A DNA stretch of 54,777 bases, taken from contig CAJUSJ010000018.1 of assembly GCA_910588865.1 (NCBI GenBank), positions 1 through 54,777 on the forward strand. Reading direction: 5' to 3'. The notes beneath the pieces are model-generated. The model was not told where the DNA came from. It saw only the letters and a program-made list of their open reading frames with translations, and ran no database searches. A program made the translations under genes and the position numbers. This document shows positions 25,439 through 34,271 of this stretch, in pieces. This DNA comes from an uncultured Lachnospiraceae bacterium (GTDB lineage: Bacteria > Bacillota > Clostridia > Lachnospirales > Lachnospiraceae). Positions within the stretch are counted from its first letter, which is position 1, and each line of letters begins with the position of its first letter.

Positions 25439-26842
25439 TTATTGCCTCCGTTCTTCTGCTGGGGCGCTCCCGCTCTCCTGCCCTTCCCGCAGCGCCTTCA
25501 GTTCCTTTAAGACTCCTGTGACAATGGCTGTGGCCAAAACGAATGTAAGCATATCCGCCACCGGCTGGCTGATCTGCAGCCCCAAAAGCCCCAAAACACG
25601 GGGAAAGATCAGCAGCGAGGGGATCAGGAACAGTCCCTGTCTTCCCATGGCCACCAGGGAAGCCCTAAAACCGTAGCCAATGGACTGGGTCAGCATATTG
25701 ACCATGATCACCCATGCCTGGAACGGCATGGTCAGAAGCTGCAGACGAAGGGCCAGAGTGCCCACGCGGATGACCTCCGGGTCTTCCCGGCGGAATACGG
25801 TGATGATGGAGTTGCTCAACAGAAACGCCGCCGCGCCAAAGCAGGTCAGCATGATCACCGCCACTTTTACACAGAACCAGTACGCCTCCAGGACCCTGTC
25901 ATATCTCTTTGCCCCAAAGTTAAAGCCGCACACTGGCTGGAAGCCCTGGCCAAAGCCGATGAGGCTGGAGTTCACAAACATCATAAACCTGGACACAATG
26001 GACATGGCCGCGATGGCCGCATCCCCGTAAGGTCCCGCGGCGAAATTCAGCACCACCGTGGCAATGCTTGCCAGTCCCTGGCGGCAGAAAGAGGGAAGTC
26101 CCGCGTGGAGGATCTCCCCGTACATGCTCCAGGTGGGGGTGAATCTGCTGATCCGGATGCTGATGCAGCTTTTCTGCACATCGCACTGGTACAGCAGGAT
26201 GCAGAAGCTGACCATCTGACTGGCCATTGTGGCTATGGCCGCGCCGGAAATTCCCATCTGGAACACAAAGATTAAAAGAGGGTCCAGAAACATATTGAGG
26301 ATACCTCCTGTTGTGATGCCCACCATGGCGAACATGGCATTGCCCTGGGCCCGCAGGATGTTGTTCATGACAAAAGACGTCAGCATAAAGGGCGCGGCTA
26401 TAAGAATATATCTGGCGTAATCCTGGGCATAGGGCGCGATGGTGTCCGTGGCCCCCAGAAGATATACCAGGGGCCTGGAAAACAGGGTGCCGAAGACAGC
26501 TATGAAACCGCCTATGATGGCTGCCGTAAAAAAGGCTGTGGCCGCCGAGCGGGACGCTGTGTCCTCATCCCGGTTTCCCAGGGATCTGGAAATATAGTTT
26601 CCGCTCCCCATGCCCAGGGTAAAGCCGATGGCCTGTATCATGGCCATGGCGGAGAACATGATCCCCACCGCGCCGGAAGCGCTGGTGCCGATCTGGCTCA
26701 CAAAAAAGGTGTCAGCCATGTTGTAGATCGAGGTCACCAGCATGCTGATGATAGTGGGCACGGCCAGCCTGGGGATAAGCGTCCTCACCGGAGTGTCTAT
26801 CATCTGTTTATATTTTGCTTCTGTAGTCATGGCCTTTTGCAT
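25439..26842 (-). CDS. MATE-family multidrug/sodium antiporter
   Basis: A 467-residue membrane protein with about 12 hydrophobic helices arranged as two similar halves, typical of MATE transporters. The N-terminal IPRLAVPTIISMLVTSIYNM and the VSQIGTSASGAVGI segment fit the family. It exports cationic compounds with sodium or proton exchange; the substrate is unknown. The start is preceded by AGGAG. It lies 17 nt after the NlpC/P60 gene and is coupled to the carboxypeptidase gene. Confidence 0.92.
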   Translation of the reverse strand: MQKAMTTEAKYKQMIDTPVRTLIPRLAVPTIISMLVTSIYNMADTFFVSQIGTSASGAVGIMFSAMAMIQAIGFTLGMGSGNYISRSLGNRDEDTASRSAATAFFTAAIIGGFIAVFGTLFSRPLVYLLGATDTIAPYAQDYARYILIAAPFMLTSFVMNNILRAQGNAMFAMVGITTGGILNMFLDPLLIFVFQMGISGAAIATMASQMVSFCILLYQCDVQKSCISIRISRFTPTWSMYGEILHAGLPSFCRQGLASIATVVLNFAAGPYGDAAIAAMSIVSRFMMFVNSSLIGFGQGFQPVCGFNFGAKRYDRVLEAYWFCVKVAVIMLTCFGAAAFLLSNSIITVFRREDPEVIRVGTLALRLQLLTMPFQAWVIMVNMLTQSIGYGFRASLVAMGRQGLFLIPSLLIFPRVLGLLGLQISQPVADMLTFVLATAIVTGVLKELKALREGQESGSAPAEERRQ

Positions 26843-26859
26843 AAATTTTCTCCTGAATT

Positions 26860-28278
26860 TTAATTAAAAATTCTCCGAACACTCAAAATACTTCGGTAAG
26901 TGGCATTTCCCACCTTGATTCCCGTGGACGGGGAGCTGGCGTGGACGATCTGGCCGTTTCCGATATAGATGCCCACATGGCCCGAATAGCAGATAATATC
27001 TCCCGGCTGGGCGTTGGCGTAATCTACCGCTGTCCCCGCTGACCTCTGTTGAGAAGAGCTTCTGGGAAGAGATACCCCGAAATTCTTGTAAACGCTCTGC
27101 ACAAACCCGGAACAGTCAGCCCCATTGGTCAGGCTGGTACCGCCGTACACATAGGGGCAGCCTATGAACTGCATGGCAAAGTTAACCACGTCCTGCCCCT
27201 TGGAGGACGCGCTGGTAAGGACTGGCTTTGTCTCCGCCGCGGTGGTCGCGGGAGCCTGGGACGCCCCCGGGCCGGGGGCTCCGGCTTTTGTTTCCGGCTG
27301 AACCGCCAGGGGAGGCGCTTCGGTGACGTTGGAGGCCCCGGCTGTGGGGGCCTGATTGCCGGAAATGCCTCCCCCCTGATTATCCGCGAGCATGGCGGAG
27401 GCCGCTCCTAAGCTCTCCGCCGCGGCCGCGCTGGCCTGGGCCGCCGCCCGGCTGGCTTCCTCCGCCTGCTGGCGCTGGGCTGCCGCCAGCCTCTGGGCTT
27501 CTGCCTGTCTTTGGGCTTCCGCCCGTCTCCTGGCCTCAGCCTCCGCCTGGCGGATCTCCTCATTCTTCTTAGCGATGGCGGCGGTGTACGCGGCGGCGGC
27601 CTCCTTCGCGGAGGCCAGCTGCTCGTCAAAGTTAGCGATCTCTTTCCGCTTCTGGGCTATAGTGGTCTCCAGCTGGGCCTGCTGGTCCGCGTATTCCAGC
27701 TGCATGCCCTCCATCTCCGCCTTCTCTGTCTCCAGCTGGCCTTTATACTGCTTTACCGCCAGCTTTGTGTCCTGGAATTCATTTAATTTCTCCCGGTCAT
27801 ATGTATAAAGGGCCTCTATGTACTCGCTTTTGTTCAGAAGCTCGGTCATGCTTTTTACCTGAAGAAGGATGTCCAGATATTCCGTGTCCCCCTTCTCATA
27901 CATGTACTTGATCCGCTTCTTCATGGACTCGTATTGTTCCTCTTCTCTTGTCTTCGCGGCGTCATACTCGCTCTGAGCCTGGCGGATCTGCTCATTTTTA
28001 TATTCAATATCCGCCTCCAGAAGGGTAATGTCCGCGATCAGCGCGGCTAAGTCGTCTGACAGCGCGGCCACCTCTGACTGGGCGCTGTTCATCTTCTCCC
28101 GGGCCTCTTCCGCCTTCTGATTGGCCTCGTCAAGCCCTCGCTGGGCTTCCTTCTTTTCCCTCTCCGCCTTGGATGTGGCGAACGCGGGAAAAGGCGGCCT
28201 CCACAGGAGGGTTCCCGCCAGGGCAAGAACCGCGGCCCGCCGGACCCCGGCTCTGTACGTTCTCCATCTCTTTTCCAT
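26860..28278 (-). CDS. NlpC/P60 cell-wall hydrolase with coiled-coil N-terminus (PcsB-like)
   Basis: A 472-residue exported protein: signal peptide (about 1-35), a long Glu/Lys/Ala-rich coiled coil (about 36-270), an Ala/Pro-rich linker, and a C-terminal NlpC/P60 domain (about 360-472). The catalytic Cys is in NGADCSGFVQSVY and the His residues are in YSGHVGIYI and IVHASS. It probably cuts the gamma-D-Glu-diamino acid link of peptidoglycan at the division site, where the coiled coil would regulate it. It lies between the DHFR and MATE genes. GGAG is 11 nt upstream of the ATG. Confidence 0.92.
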   Translation of the reverse strand: MEKRWRTYRAGVRRAAVLALAGTLLWRPPFPAFATSKAEREKKEAQRGLDEANQKAEEAREKMNSAQSEVAALSDDLAALIADITLLEADIEYKNEQIRQAQSEYDAAKTREEEQYESMKKRIKYMYEKGDTEYLDILLQVKSMTELLNKSEYIEALYTYDREKLNEFQDTKLAVKQYKGQLETEKAEMEGMQLEYADQQAQLETTIAQKRKEIANFDEQLASAKEAAAAYTAAIAKKNEEIRQAEAEARRRAEAQRQAEAQRLAAAQRQQAEEASRAAAQASAAAAESLGAASAMLADNQGGGISGNQAPTAGASNVTEAPPLAVQPETKAGAPGPGASQAPATTAAETKPVLTSASSKGQDVVNFAMQFIGCPYVYGGTSLTNGADCSGFVQSVYKNFGVSLPRSSSQQRSAGTAVDYANAQPGDIICYSGHVGIYIGNGQIVHASSPSTGIKVGNATYRSILSVRRIFN

Positions 28279-28332
28279 GGGTTATCTATCTCCTTAATGT
28301 CTGCCTGTACGTTCCTCTCTCCCCCCGGCCTT

Positions 28333-28821
28333 TTAAGATCTTGTATATCTGCGGAAACAGTAGCAGAGGTCAAAATAGGTTGCCTCCTCTGTCTCCATGT
28401 CCATAACCCACTCCGGATCCTTGTCCAGATCTGGAAAATGGGCGTCTGCCTCATAGGCGTAATCAATATAGGTTACATGGGCTGTGTCGCAGCGGGGAAG
28501 AAATAACCTGTAGATCTCCTCGCCCCCCGCTACGAACACATCCTGTGACGGTACCGGCGGCAGGGCCTTTAGAAGCGCCTCTGGGTCTGAAAAACACTGT
28601 GCTCCTTTTACCTTGTATCCCGGGTCTCTCGACAGCACCATGGTAGTCCTGCCGTAGAGAGGTTTTCCCCCGGGAAGGCTCTCTACGGTCTTCCGACCCA
28701 TGATCACCACTTTTCCCATGGTCTCTTCCCTGAACAGCCGCTGATCCTCCGGAATGCTCACCAGCAGCTTACCGTTTTTTCCGATACCCCAATGTCTGTC
28801 AACTGCCACGATCATGTTCAC
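28333..28821 (-). CDS. Dihydrofolate reductase
   Basis: A 162-residue DHFR, which regenerates tetrahydrofolate with NADPH. Signatures: MNMIVAVDRHWGIG at the N-terminus, KVVIMGRKTVESLPG, and DVFVAGGEEIYRLFLPRC. The GTG at 28821 has GGGGGAGG seven bases upstream and gives the normal MNxIVAVD start; it overlaps the stop of the ThyX-like gene (GTGA), so the pair is coupled. An ATG at 28815 is the alternative. DHFR next to a possible thymidylate enzyme fits a folate role. Confidence 0.92.
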   Translation of the reverse strand: MNMIVAVDRHWGIGKNGKLLVSIPEDQRLFREETMGKVVIMGRKTVESLPGGKPLYGRTTMVLSRDPGYKVKGAQCFSDPEALLKALPPVPSQDVFVAGGEEIYRLFLPRCDTAHVTYIDYAYEADAHFPDLDKDPEWVMDMETEEATYFDLCYCFRRYTRS

Positions 28822-29444
28822 GCGGAAACCTCCCCCACTATCAGCTCCTTGCCATAGGGAAGTCCCTCGGCCCAGCCGCAAAAGCTTTTCCACTCCTCCA
28901 GCTTGTGGTTCTTTCTGGCATGGCAGATGTTTACCAGGGTCTCATAGTTCAAGGTACAGGTGCGCATCTGGTTGTAGCTTGAGGGCAGCAGCTGGATCAT
29001 GTCATACCAGTCCTCTTTCCGCTTTCCCTCCTGGTAGCGGAGGCGGATCTTTTCCAACTCTCCGATCAGGTTCTCAAGGACCTTAAGACCGCTGCCGGTC
29101 AGATGGTCATGGCTGAAATCATGAAGCTCAAATGGCTTCGCGTGGATCTTGTGCATGGTGCTGGTGGAGTTGGCCACCGTGGCCACCTTGTAGGTATCGT
29201 ATTCCTTCCACCAGTAAATAGGTGCCGTGATGTCCACGGACACAAAGATCTGCCGCATAAATTTTCTATGGTCACTGCCCGCCCCTCTCAGCCTCATAGC
29301 CAGGTCAAGGTCATTGGGGCCAAGGCGGTAATTGCCGTCTTCATCATACTCGCTGTCCACGCGGGACCAGCTGTTCATCGGATTCCTGGCCCCCCGCATG
29401 GCGTTTTCCAGATTCATTACAGCGGTGCGCTCAAAGGTGATCAT
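28818..29444 (-). CDS. Conserved protein of unknown function, ThyX-like by context
   Basis: A 208-residue soluble protein with a striking segment FVSVDITAPIYWWKEYDTYK followed by VATVANSTSTMHKIHAK. I recall this segment from clostridial and phage proteins sometimes linked to thymidylate synthase complementing proteins, but the ThyX signature RHRxxSxNxxSxRY is absent. The only catalytic-looking residues are scattered Ser, His and Arg. It is translationally coupled to DHFR. No thyA is in the window. Alternatives: a nucleotide-modifying enzyme or an unrelated regulator. Confidence 0.55.
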   Translation of the reverse strand: MITFERTAVMNLENAMRGARNPMNSWSRVDSEYDEDGNYRLGPNDLDLAMRLRGAGSDHRKFMRQIFVSVDITAPIYWWKEYDTYKVATVANSTSTMHKIHAKPFELHDFSHDHLTGSGLKVLENLIGELEKIRLRYQEGKRKEDWYDMIQLLPSSYNQMRTCTLNYETLVNICHARKNHKLEEWKSFCGWAEGLPYGKELIVGEVSA

Positions 29445-29466
29445 ATGGTAAATCCTTTCTGTTGTG

Positions 29467-30105
29467 TTATTTCTCGTCGTCTTTTAACTGGTAAAGCAGA
29501 GCGTTGCAGATAGAGGCTGCCACATTGCTGCCTCCCTTGCGGCCTTTTCCCACGATCCAGGGCACATCCATGGTCATGATCCGTTCTTTGGCCTGAATCA
29601 CATTGACAAACCCCACTGGAACCCCGATGATCAGGCGGGGATTCAAAATCCCCCTCATGGTCAGCTCATAAAGCCGGATGAGGGCTGTTGGGGCATTGCC
29701 GATGGCAAAGACGCAGTCTCTTCCAAGAGCCGCCGCCTTGTCCATGCTGGCCCAGGCCCGGGTGGTACCCTCTTCCTTAGCCTTTCTGGCCACATCCGGG
29801 TCTGACATAAAACAGTATACTTCATTTTTATATTTTTTTAAAGCATTTTTATTAATTCCCGCTTTTCCCATGTTGGTGTCCGTCACAATGGGCACACCTT
29901 CTCTTAAAGCTTCTAGGGCCAGATAAACCCCATTGTCCGAAAACACCAGGTTATCCGCGTAGTCAAAATCCGCGGTAGTGTGGATAACCCGCCTGATTAC
30001 AGGAAACTGCTCAGGGGGAAAGGTCCGGTCCCCAAGCTCCCGGGCAATGATCTCAAAGCTCCTCTTCTCGATATCTTCCGGCAGGATCTGTTCCAGCTCC
30101 ATCAT
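29467..30105 (-). CDS. cbiC: Precorrin-8X/cobalt-precorrin-8 methylmutase
   Basis: A 212-residue cobalamin enzyme that moves the C-11 methyl group to C-12. The catalytic His is in RRVIHTTADFDYADNL (about residues 39-54), and GRKGGSNVAASICNALLYQL closes the protein. The start overlaps the cbiP stop (ATGA). It is followed 22 nt later by the ThyX-like gene. Confidence 0.95.
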   Translation of the reverse strand: MMELEQILPEDIEKRSFEIIARELGDRTFPPEQFPVIRRVIHTTADFDYADNLVFSDNGVYLALEALREGVPIVTDTNMGKAGINKNALKKYKNEVYCFMSDPDVARKAKEEGTTRAWASMDKAAALGRDCVFAIGNAPTALIRLYELTMRGILNPRLIIGVPVGFVNVIQAKERIMTMDVPWIVGKGRKGGSNVAASICNALLYQLKDDEK

Positions 30106-31610
30106 CTCTCCACCCCCATGATCTCATATATCCTGGACATGTCCAGGTGTTTTCTCAGTTCATCCGCCAGTTGATCGTACTGCTGTTCTTTGTAAGCCTG
30201 GTAATCCACAGAAATTCCCGGCCCTTTTTCGATTCCTTTTGCCTTCATCAATGCCTCCACCGTCAGGGAAGCCACCCCCTCCCCGTCAAAGAAGCCGTGG
30301 AGATAGGTTCCATAGCAGCACCCCCGGCTCATGCCGTCAGACCTTAAGGCCCCCCCAGGCCCTTCCAGATCCACCAGGCCATCTCCCTCTCCCCTCGGCC
30401 GGGTGACTCCCATGTGGATCTCGTAGCCTTCCACTCTTTTCCCTGACAGAGGTGACAGAATTCCATCCACAGCCCCAAACCTTCCTTTGACCTGGAGCTT
30501 TGTTTTCTCCTCCTCAAACCAGGTATCCGCTGGAAGTAGCTCCATTCCTCTCAGAGAACCCCCTCTTCCTTCTATTCCGCCTGGGTCCTGAAGGGTCATG
30601 CCCATCATCTGATAACCGCCGCAGATGCCCAACACAGGGACTCCCCTGGCCCCGAGTTTGATCACAGCGGCCTCCAGCCCCTGACGGCGCATCCACAAAA
30701 GGTCGTCCATGGTGTTCTTTGTCCCCGGCAGGATCACCATGTCCGGGTTCCCCAGCTCCCTTAAGCCTGCCACATACCGAAGGCTCACCTCCGGCATGGC
30801 GAGGAAGACCTGAAAGTCCGTAAAGTTGGAGATCCTGGGAAACCGGATCACCGCTATGTCCACCAGACCTCCGGGCCTGCTGCCCTCCAGGTGGACCCCT
30901 AAGCTGTCCTCATCCTCCAAATCCACATTGAGGAAAGGGGTGACGCCCACTACCGGGATTTGGCACAGGTCTTCGATCATGGCCACTCCCGGGTCCAGGA
31001 TGGTCTTGTCCCCCCGGAATTTGTTAATGATCAGCCCCTTGATCCGCTTTCTCTCCTGCTCTTCCAAAAGCATCACCGTGCCGTAAAGCTGAGCGAATAC
31101 CCCGCCCCGGTCAATATCTCCCACCAGCAGCACCGGGGCATCCACCATGGCCGCGAGGCCCATATTGACAATGTCATCTTGTTTTAGATTGATCTCCGCC
31201 GGGCTGCCCGCCCCCTCTATGACGATCATGTCGTACTGTTCTTCCAGCCTGCCAAAGGACTTAAGGATCTCCGGGATCAAGGCCTTTTTGCGGGCAAAAT
31301 ATTCCCTGGCCCCCATGTTGCCTTGGTGGACCCCATGGACAATGACCTGGGAACCCACATCTGTGGTGGGCTTTAATAAAATAGGGTTCATATCCACCGT
31401 GGGCCTGACCCCTGCCGCCTCAGCCTGGACCACCTGGGCCCTTCCCATCTCCAGCCCCTCTTCCGTGATATAGGAATTTAGGGCCATGTTCTGGGATTTA
31501 AAGGGGGCGGCCCGAAAACCGTCCTGCTTCATGATCCGCAGGATTCCGGCTGCCACCAGGCTCTTTCCCGCGTTGGACATGGTGCCCTGGATCATAAGAG
31601 TCTTTGCCAT
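30102..31610 (-). CDS. cbiP: Cobyric acid synthase, glutamine-hydrolysing
   Basis: A 502-residue CobQ/CbiP. It amidates four side chains of adenosylcobyrinic acid a,c-diamide. N-terminal P-loop-like domain (QGTMSNAGKSLVAAG), GAGSPAEINL region, and a C-terminal glutamine amidotransferase with the nucleophilic Cys in VLGICGGYQMMGM and His in GTYLHGFFD. It follows cbiB in the operon by 15 nt and overlaps cbiC. Confidence 0.96.
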   Translation of the reverse strand: MAKTLMIQGTMSNAGKSLVAAGILRIMKQDGFRAAPFKSQNMALNSYITEEGLEMGRAQVVQAEAAGVRPTVDMNPILLKPTTDVGSQVIVHGVHQGNMGAREYFARKKALIPEILKSFGRLEEQYDMIVIEGAGSPAEINLKQDDIVNMGLAAMVDAPVLLVGDIDRGGVFAQLYGTVMLLEEQERKRIKGLIINKFRGDKTILDPGVAMIEDLCQIPVVGVTPFLNVDLEDEDSLGVHLEGSRPGGLVDIAVIRFPRISNFTDFQVFLAMPEVSLRYVAGLRELGNPDMVILPGTKNTMDDLLWMRRQGLEAAVIKLGARGVPVLGICGGYQMMGMTLQDPGGIEGRGGSLRGMELLPADTWFEEEKTKLQVKGRFGAVDGILSPLSGKRVEGYEIHMGVTRPRGEGDGLVDLEGPGGALRSDGMSRGCCYGTYLHGFFDGEGVASLTVEALMKAKGIEKGPGISVDYQAYKEQQYDQLADELRKHLDMSRIYEIMGVER

Positions 31611-31625
31611 ACCGATGCTCCTTTC

Positions 31626-32588
31626 CTAAAACCAGACCCACAAGATCCCCCAGCACAGAGCCGCCATAAGCCCTGCCGAGGCATACATAAGACGGTTGGC
31701 TCTTGGGATATCCTGATTTTCCACAGGCCTTATACGGTCTCCGATGGTGGGTTTGCGACAGATTTTTCCAAAATAACTGGCATTGCCCGCCAGCTCTACT
31801 CCCAGCGCCCCCGCGCAGGCCGCTTCTGTCTGGGCGGAGTTGGGGCTCTTATGGGCATACCGGTCTCTCCGGAAAATCCGCCACGCTCCTTTTGAATCCA
31901 GTCCCACCCCTTTGGCGCAGACCACCATCAAAAGCCCCGCTATTCTCGAGGGAATCAGGTTGGCTAAATCATCCAGTTTAGCCGCGGCCCGGCCAAAGTA
32001 CAGATACGTCTCATTTTGATACCCCACCATGGAATCCATGGTGTTCACTGCCTTGTAGAGGAACATAAGGGGCGCGCCTCCCAGAGCCATATAAAAAAGA
32101 GGGGCAATGACCCCGTCAGAAGCGTTTTCCGCCACTGTTTCCACCGCTGCCTTGATGATCCCCTCCTCTGACAGGTTTTCCACATCCCTCCCCACGATCA
32201 TGGACAGAGCCTCCTTTGCCTTCCCTGTATCTCCGGCCGCCAGAGCCTCATACACCTTCATGCTCTCGTCCACAAGAGACCTTGCCGCCAGCATCTGGTA
32301 GCACATGACCGTCTCCAGCATCAGCCCCAGGGACCCGCTGACACTCCCAGCCAGCTTTAAAACTCCCAAAGCTCCTGCCAATGTCACTGCCAGCGTCTCC
32401 GCGGCCAGTATAACTCCTGCCGCCAGTTCCTTACCTTTGGTTTTGGGATACCTCCCCCTCAGACTCTTCTCTCTCCTGGAAATAAAAGTCCCCAGCCACC
32501 GGACAGGGTGGGGAAAGCTGTGGGGATCTCCCAGAACCATATCCAGAAAAAAACCAGCTGCCAGCACCAGGGCCCTGCGCCTCATCAT
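31626..32588 (-). CDS. cbiB: Adenosylcobinamide-phosphate synthase
   Basis: A 320-residue integral membrane protein that attaches aminopropanol-phosphate to cobyric acid. Features: LDMVLGDPHSFPHPVRWLG near the N-terminus, ENASDGVIAPLFYMALGGAP, and NTMDSMVGYQNETYLYFGR. Several hydrophobic helices are present. Its ATG overlaps the stop of the mini-CobU gene (ATGA). The partner cobD for the aminopropanol linker is not in the window. Confidence 0.95.
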   Translation of the reverse strand: MMRRRALVLAAGFFLDMVLGDPHSFPHPVRWLGTFISRREKSLRGRYPKTKGKELAAGVILAAETLAVTLAGALGVLKLAGSVSGSLGLMLETVMCYQMLAARSLVDESMKVYEALAAGDTGKAKEALSMIVGRDVENLSEEGIIKAAVETVAENASDGVIAPLFYMALGGAPLMFLYKAVNTMDSMVGYQNETYLYFGRAAAKLDDLANLIPSRIAGLLMVVCAKGVGLDSKGAWRIFRRDRYAHKSPNSAQTEAACAGALGVELAGNASYFGKICRKPTIGDRIRPVENQDIPRANRLMYASAGLMAALCWGILWVWF

Positions 32589-32917
32589 TTGATCCTCACG
32601 CCGATGCCGCAGACCACCCTGTAAACCTCCCTAGCCTCCTTCGCGAGAAGCTGCCCCGCGAGGCCTATGGTCTCCCGGTATTCCCTGTCCGACCGCTCCA
32701 CAGGCACCACACCCGCTCCCACCTCATCCATGACAATAACAACATTGGGTGTTTTCTCCAGAAGGTTCTGGATATAATCCCGCACATCCTCACCGTCTTC
32801 CAAAAGCTTTTGGATCTGATGATGAAAATAATTTACCACCTGGAGTTTTTTTTCAGCCGCGAGTTCCCTGGCAAACTCCTTTTTTCCCTGAAACGCTCCG
32901 CCTACAACTAAAATCAT
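32585..32917 (-). CDS. Short CobU-like protein (partial adenosylcobinamide kinase paralogue)
   Basis: A 110-residue protein. It resembles the CobU kinase in having a glycine-rich loop near the start (VVGGAFQGKKEFA; CobU has GGSGSGKS) and an end (YRVVCGIGVRIK) like that of CobU (IEVVYGIPVNIK). The middle contains VVIVMDEVGAGVVPVE, as in the kinase Walker-B area. It lacks much of the central part of a full CobU. It is in the operon beside cobS, cobU and cbiB, and coupled to cbiB. It may be a degraded duplicate or a specialised guanylyl/kinase helper. Confidence 0.7.
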   Translation of the reverse strand: MILVVGGAFQGKKEFARELAAEKKLQVVNYFHHQIQKLLEDGEDVRDYIQNLLEKTPNVVIVMDEVGAGVVPVERSDREYRETIGLAGQLLAKEAREVYRVVCGIGVRIK

Positions 32918-32933
32918 CTCCCAGCCTCCTATC

Positions 32934-33698
32934 CTATCCTATCCATCCCGCGGCCACAGCCGCGGCCATAAGTCCCAATTCTCCATTCTGCAGAAACCAC
33001 CCGGCCAGATCCCCCGTGATCCCGCCGAACTCCTTTACCGCCGCGCGGTAATAATGCCAGAACATGCCCCCGGCCGCAAGTCCGACCAAAAGTCCTGTGA
33101 GCCAGCCCTCATGGCATACAAGAAATACAAGACTGCCGCCTATATATCCTGCCATGGAAAAGATCACGGTCCCCTTTCTCGCCCCGCCTGAAAAAGAAGC
33201 GGCCAGACCGTTTTTCTTTGCCTTGGGAAAGGTCACCAGGGCCAGAGCGCTCATGGCCCTGGTCATCACATAGACAGCCCCCATGACCGCGATCCTGGTT
33301 CTCGGCAGCTCCGAGAACACGCCGAGATACAAAAGCAGGTAAATCCCCCCGCGGATGACCGCGAAGGCCCCTATATGGGGATCCTTTAAAATCTCCAGCT
33401 TTTTCTCTGGTTCTCCCAGGGAACACCTGGCATCTGACACATCCAGAAAGCCATCCATGTGGATCCCTCCTGTGATCAGAAGGGGCAGTACCGTGCCCCC
33501 CGCGCAATAAGCGGTCATCCCTATTTCCAGGGCCCCTGCCGCCTTTTCAAAGCCGTACAGAGCCAGCCCCATAACCGCCCCGATAAGGGGAAAGAAGCAC
33601 ATGACATACTTCATCCGCTCCGGGGTCCAGGAGATCCGGGGCATGGGGATCCGGGAATACATGGAAAAGGCGATGACCAGGCTACCCATAATGTCCAT
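32934..33698 (-). CDS. cobS: Adenosylcobinamide-GDP ribazoletransferase (cobalamin synthase)
   Basis: A 254-residue membrane protein that joins adenosylcobinamide-GDP and alpha-ribazole. The family motifs GGIHMDGFLDVSDARC (about residues 76-91), LKDPHIGAFAVIRGG and FGGITGDLAGWFLQNGE are present, with about six membrane helices. It starts 10 nt after the cobU stop, so it is co-transcribed, with GTGGAG as ribosome site. Confidence 0.95.
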   Translation of the reverse strand: MDIMGSLVIAFSMYSRIPMPRISWTPERMKYVMCFFPLIGAVMGLALYGFEKAAGALEIGMTAYCAGGTVLPLLITGGIHMDGFLDVSDARCSLGEPEKKLEILKDPHIGAFAVIRGGIYLLLYLGVFSELPRTRIAVMGAVYVMTRAMSALALVTFPKAKKNGLAASFSGGARKGTVIFSMAGYIGGSLVFLVCHEGWLTGLLVGLAAGGMFWHYYRAAVKEFGGITGDLAGWFLQNGELGLMAAAVAAGWIG

Positions 33699-33708
33699 CT
33701 GTCTCCAC

Positions 33709-34221
33709 CTATTTGATGTTTACGGGGATTCCGTAGACCACCTCGATAACATGGTCCGCCGCCCTGGCCAGGTTTTTGTTCACCTGTCCCAGGACTGCCC
33801 GGTAAGCTTCCGTCTCCACCCCGTAAAACAATCCGTCTGAAAAAATATCGTTTGTTACAATCATAAGGGTTCTTGTCCTGTTTTGCAAGTCCAGGATATC
33901 ATCCGTGATCATCTGGGCCATGTCGGTCCCATTGCTGTTCTGGTCAAAAAACACATTGGTCAGAAGATTTCCCACACATTCCAGGAGCACAGAACTTCCT
34001 CTGGGGATAGGGAGATCTCTCGGCCTTCCATAGCACTCTACCGTGAGAAATCCCTTCCCTTCCCTCATCTGCCGGTGCCTGCGGATCTTCTCCCCGCACT
34101 CTTCATCCCATGGCCTCATGGTGGCTAAGTAGATCCGGCTGCCATCCGGCTCCTCCATCATCCGTTTTTCCGCGTAGGCGGATTTTCCGCTTCCGCTTCC
34201 TCCGATTACCAGGTACATCAT
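33709..34221 (-). CDS. cobU: Adenosylcobinamide kinase / adenosylcobinamide-phosphate guanylyltransferase
   Basis: A 170-residue bifunctional enzyme. The P-loop is YLVIGGSGSGKSAYAEKRM at the N-terminus. The region YLATMRPWDEECGEKIRRH holds the guanylylated His equivalents, and LMIVTNDIFSDG and the end VIEVVYGIPVNIK match CobU. The ATG at 34221 follows a GGGTGGG tract; a GTG at 34233 is possible. It lies between cobT and cobS. Confidence 0.93.
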   Translation of the reverse strand: MMYLVIGGSGSGKSAYAEKRMMEEPDGSRIYLATMRPWDEECGEKIRRHRQMREGKGFLTVECYGRPRDLPIPRGSSVLLECVGNLLTNVFFDQNSNGTDMAQMITDDILDLQNRTRTLMIVTNDIFSDGLFYGVETEAYRAVLGQVNKNLARAADHVIEVVYGIPVNIK

Positions 34222-34271
34222 AAGCTTTCCCACCCCAATCTTCCTGTTCCTCTGTCTTTTCCGCGCCCCAA

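Noticed and set aside
27392..27808. Ala-rich plus-strand frame in the NlpC/P60 gene
   Set aside because: It is the complement of a repetitive coiled-coil region and has no start site or conserved family.
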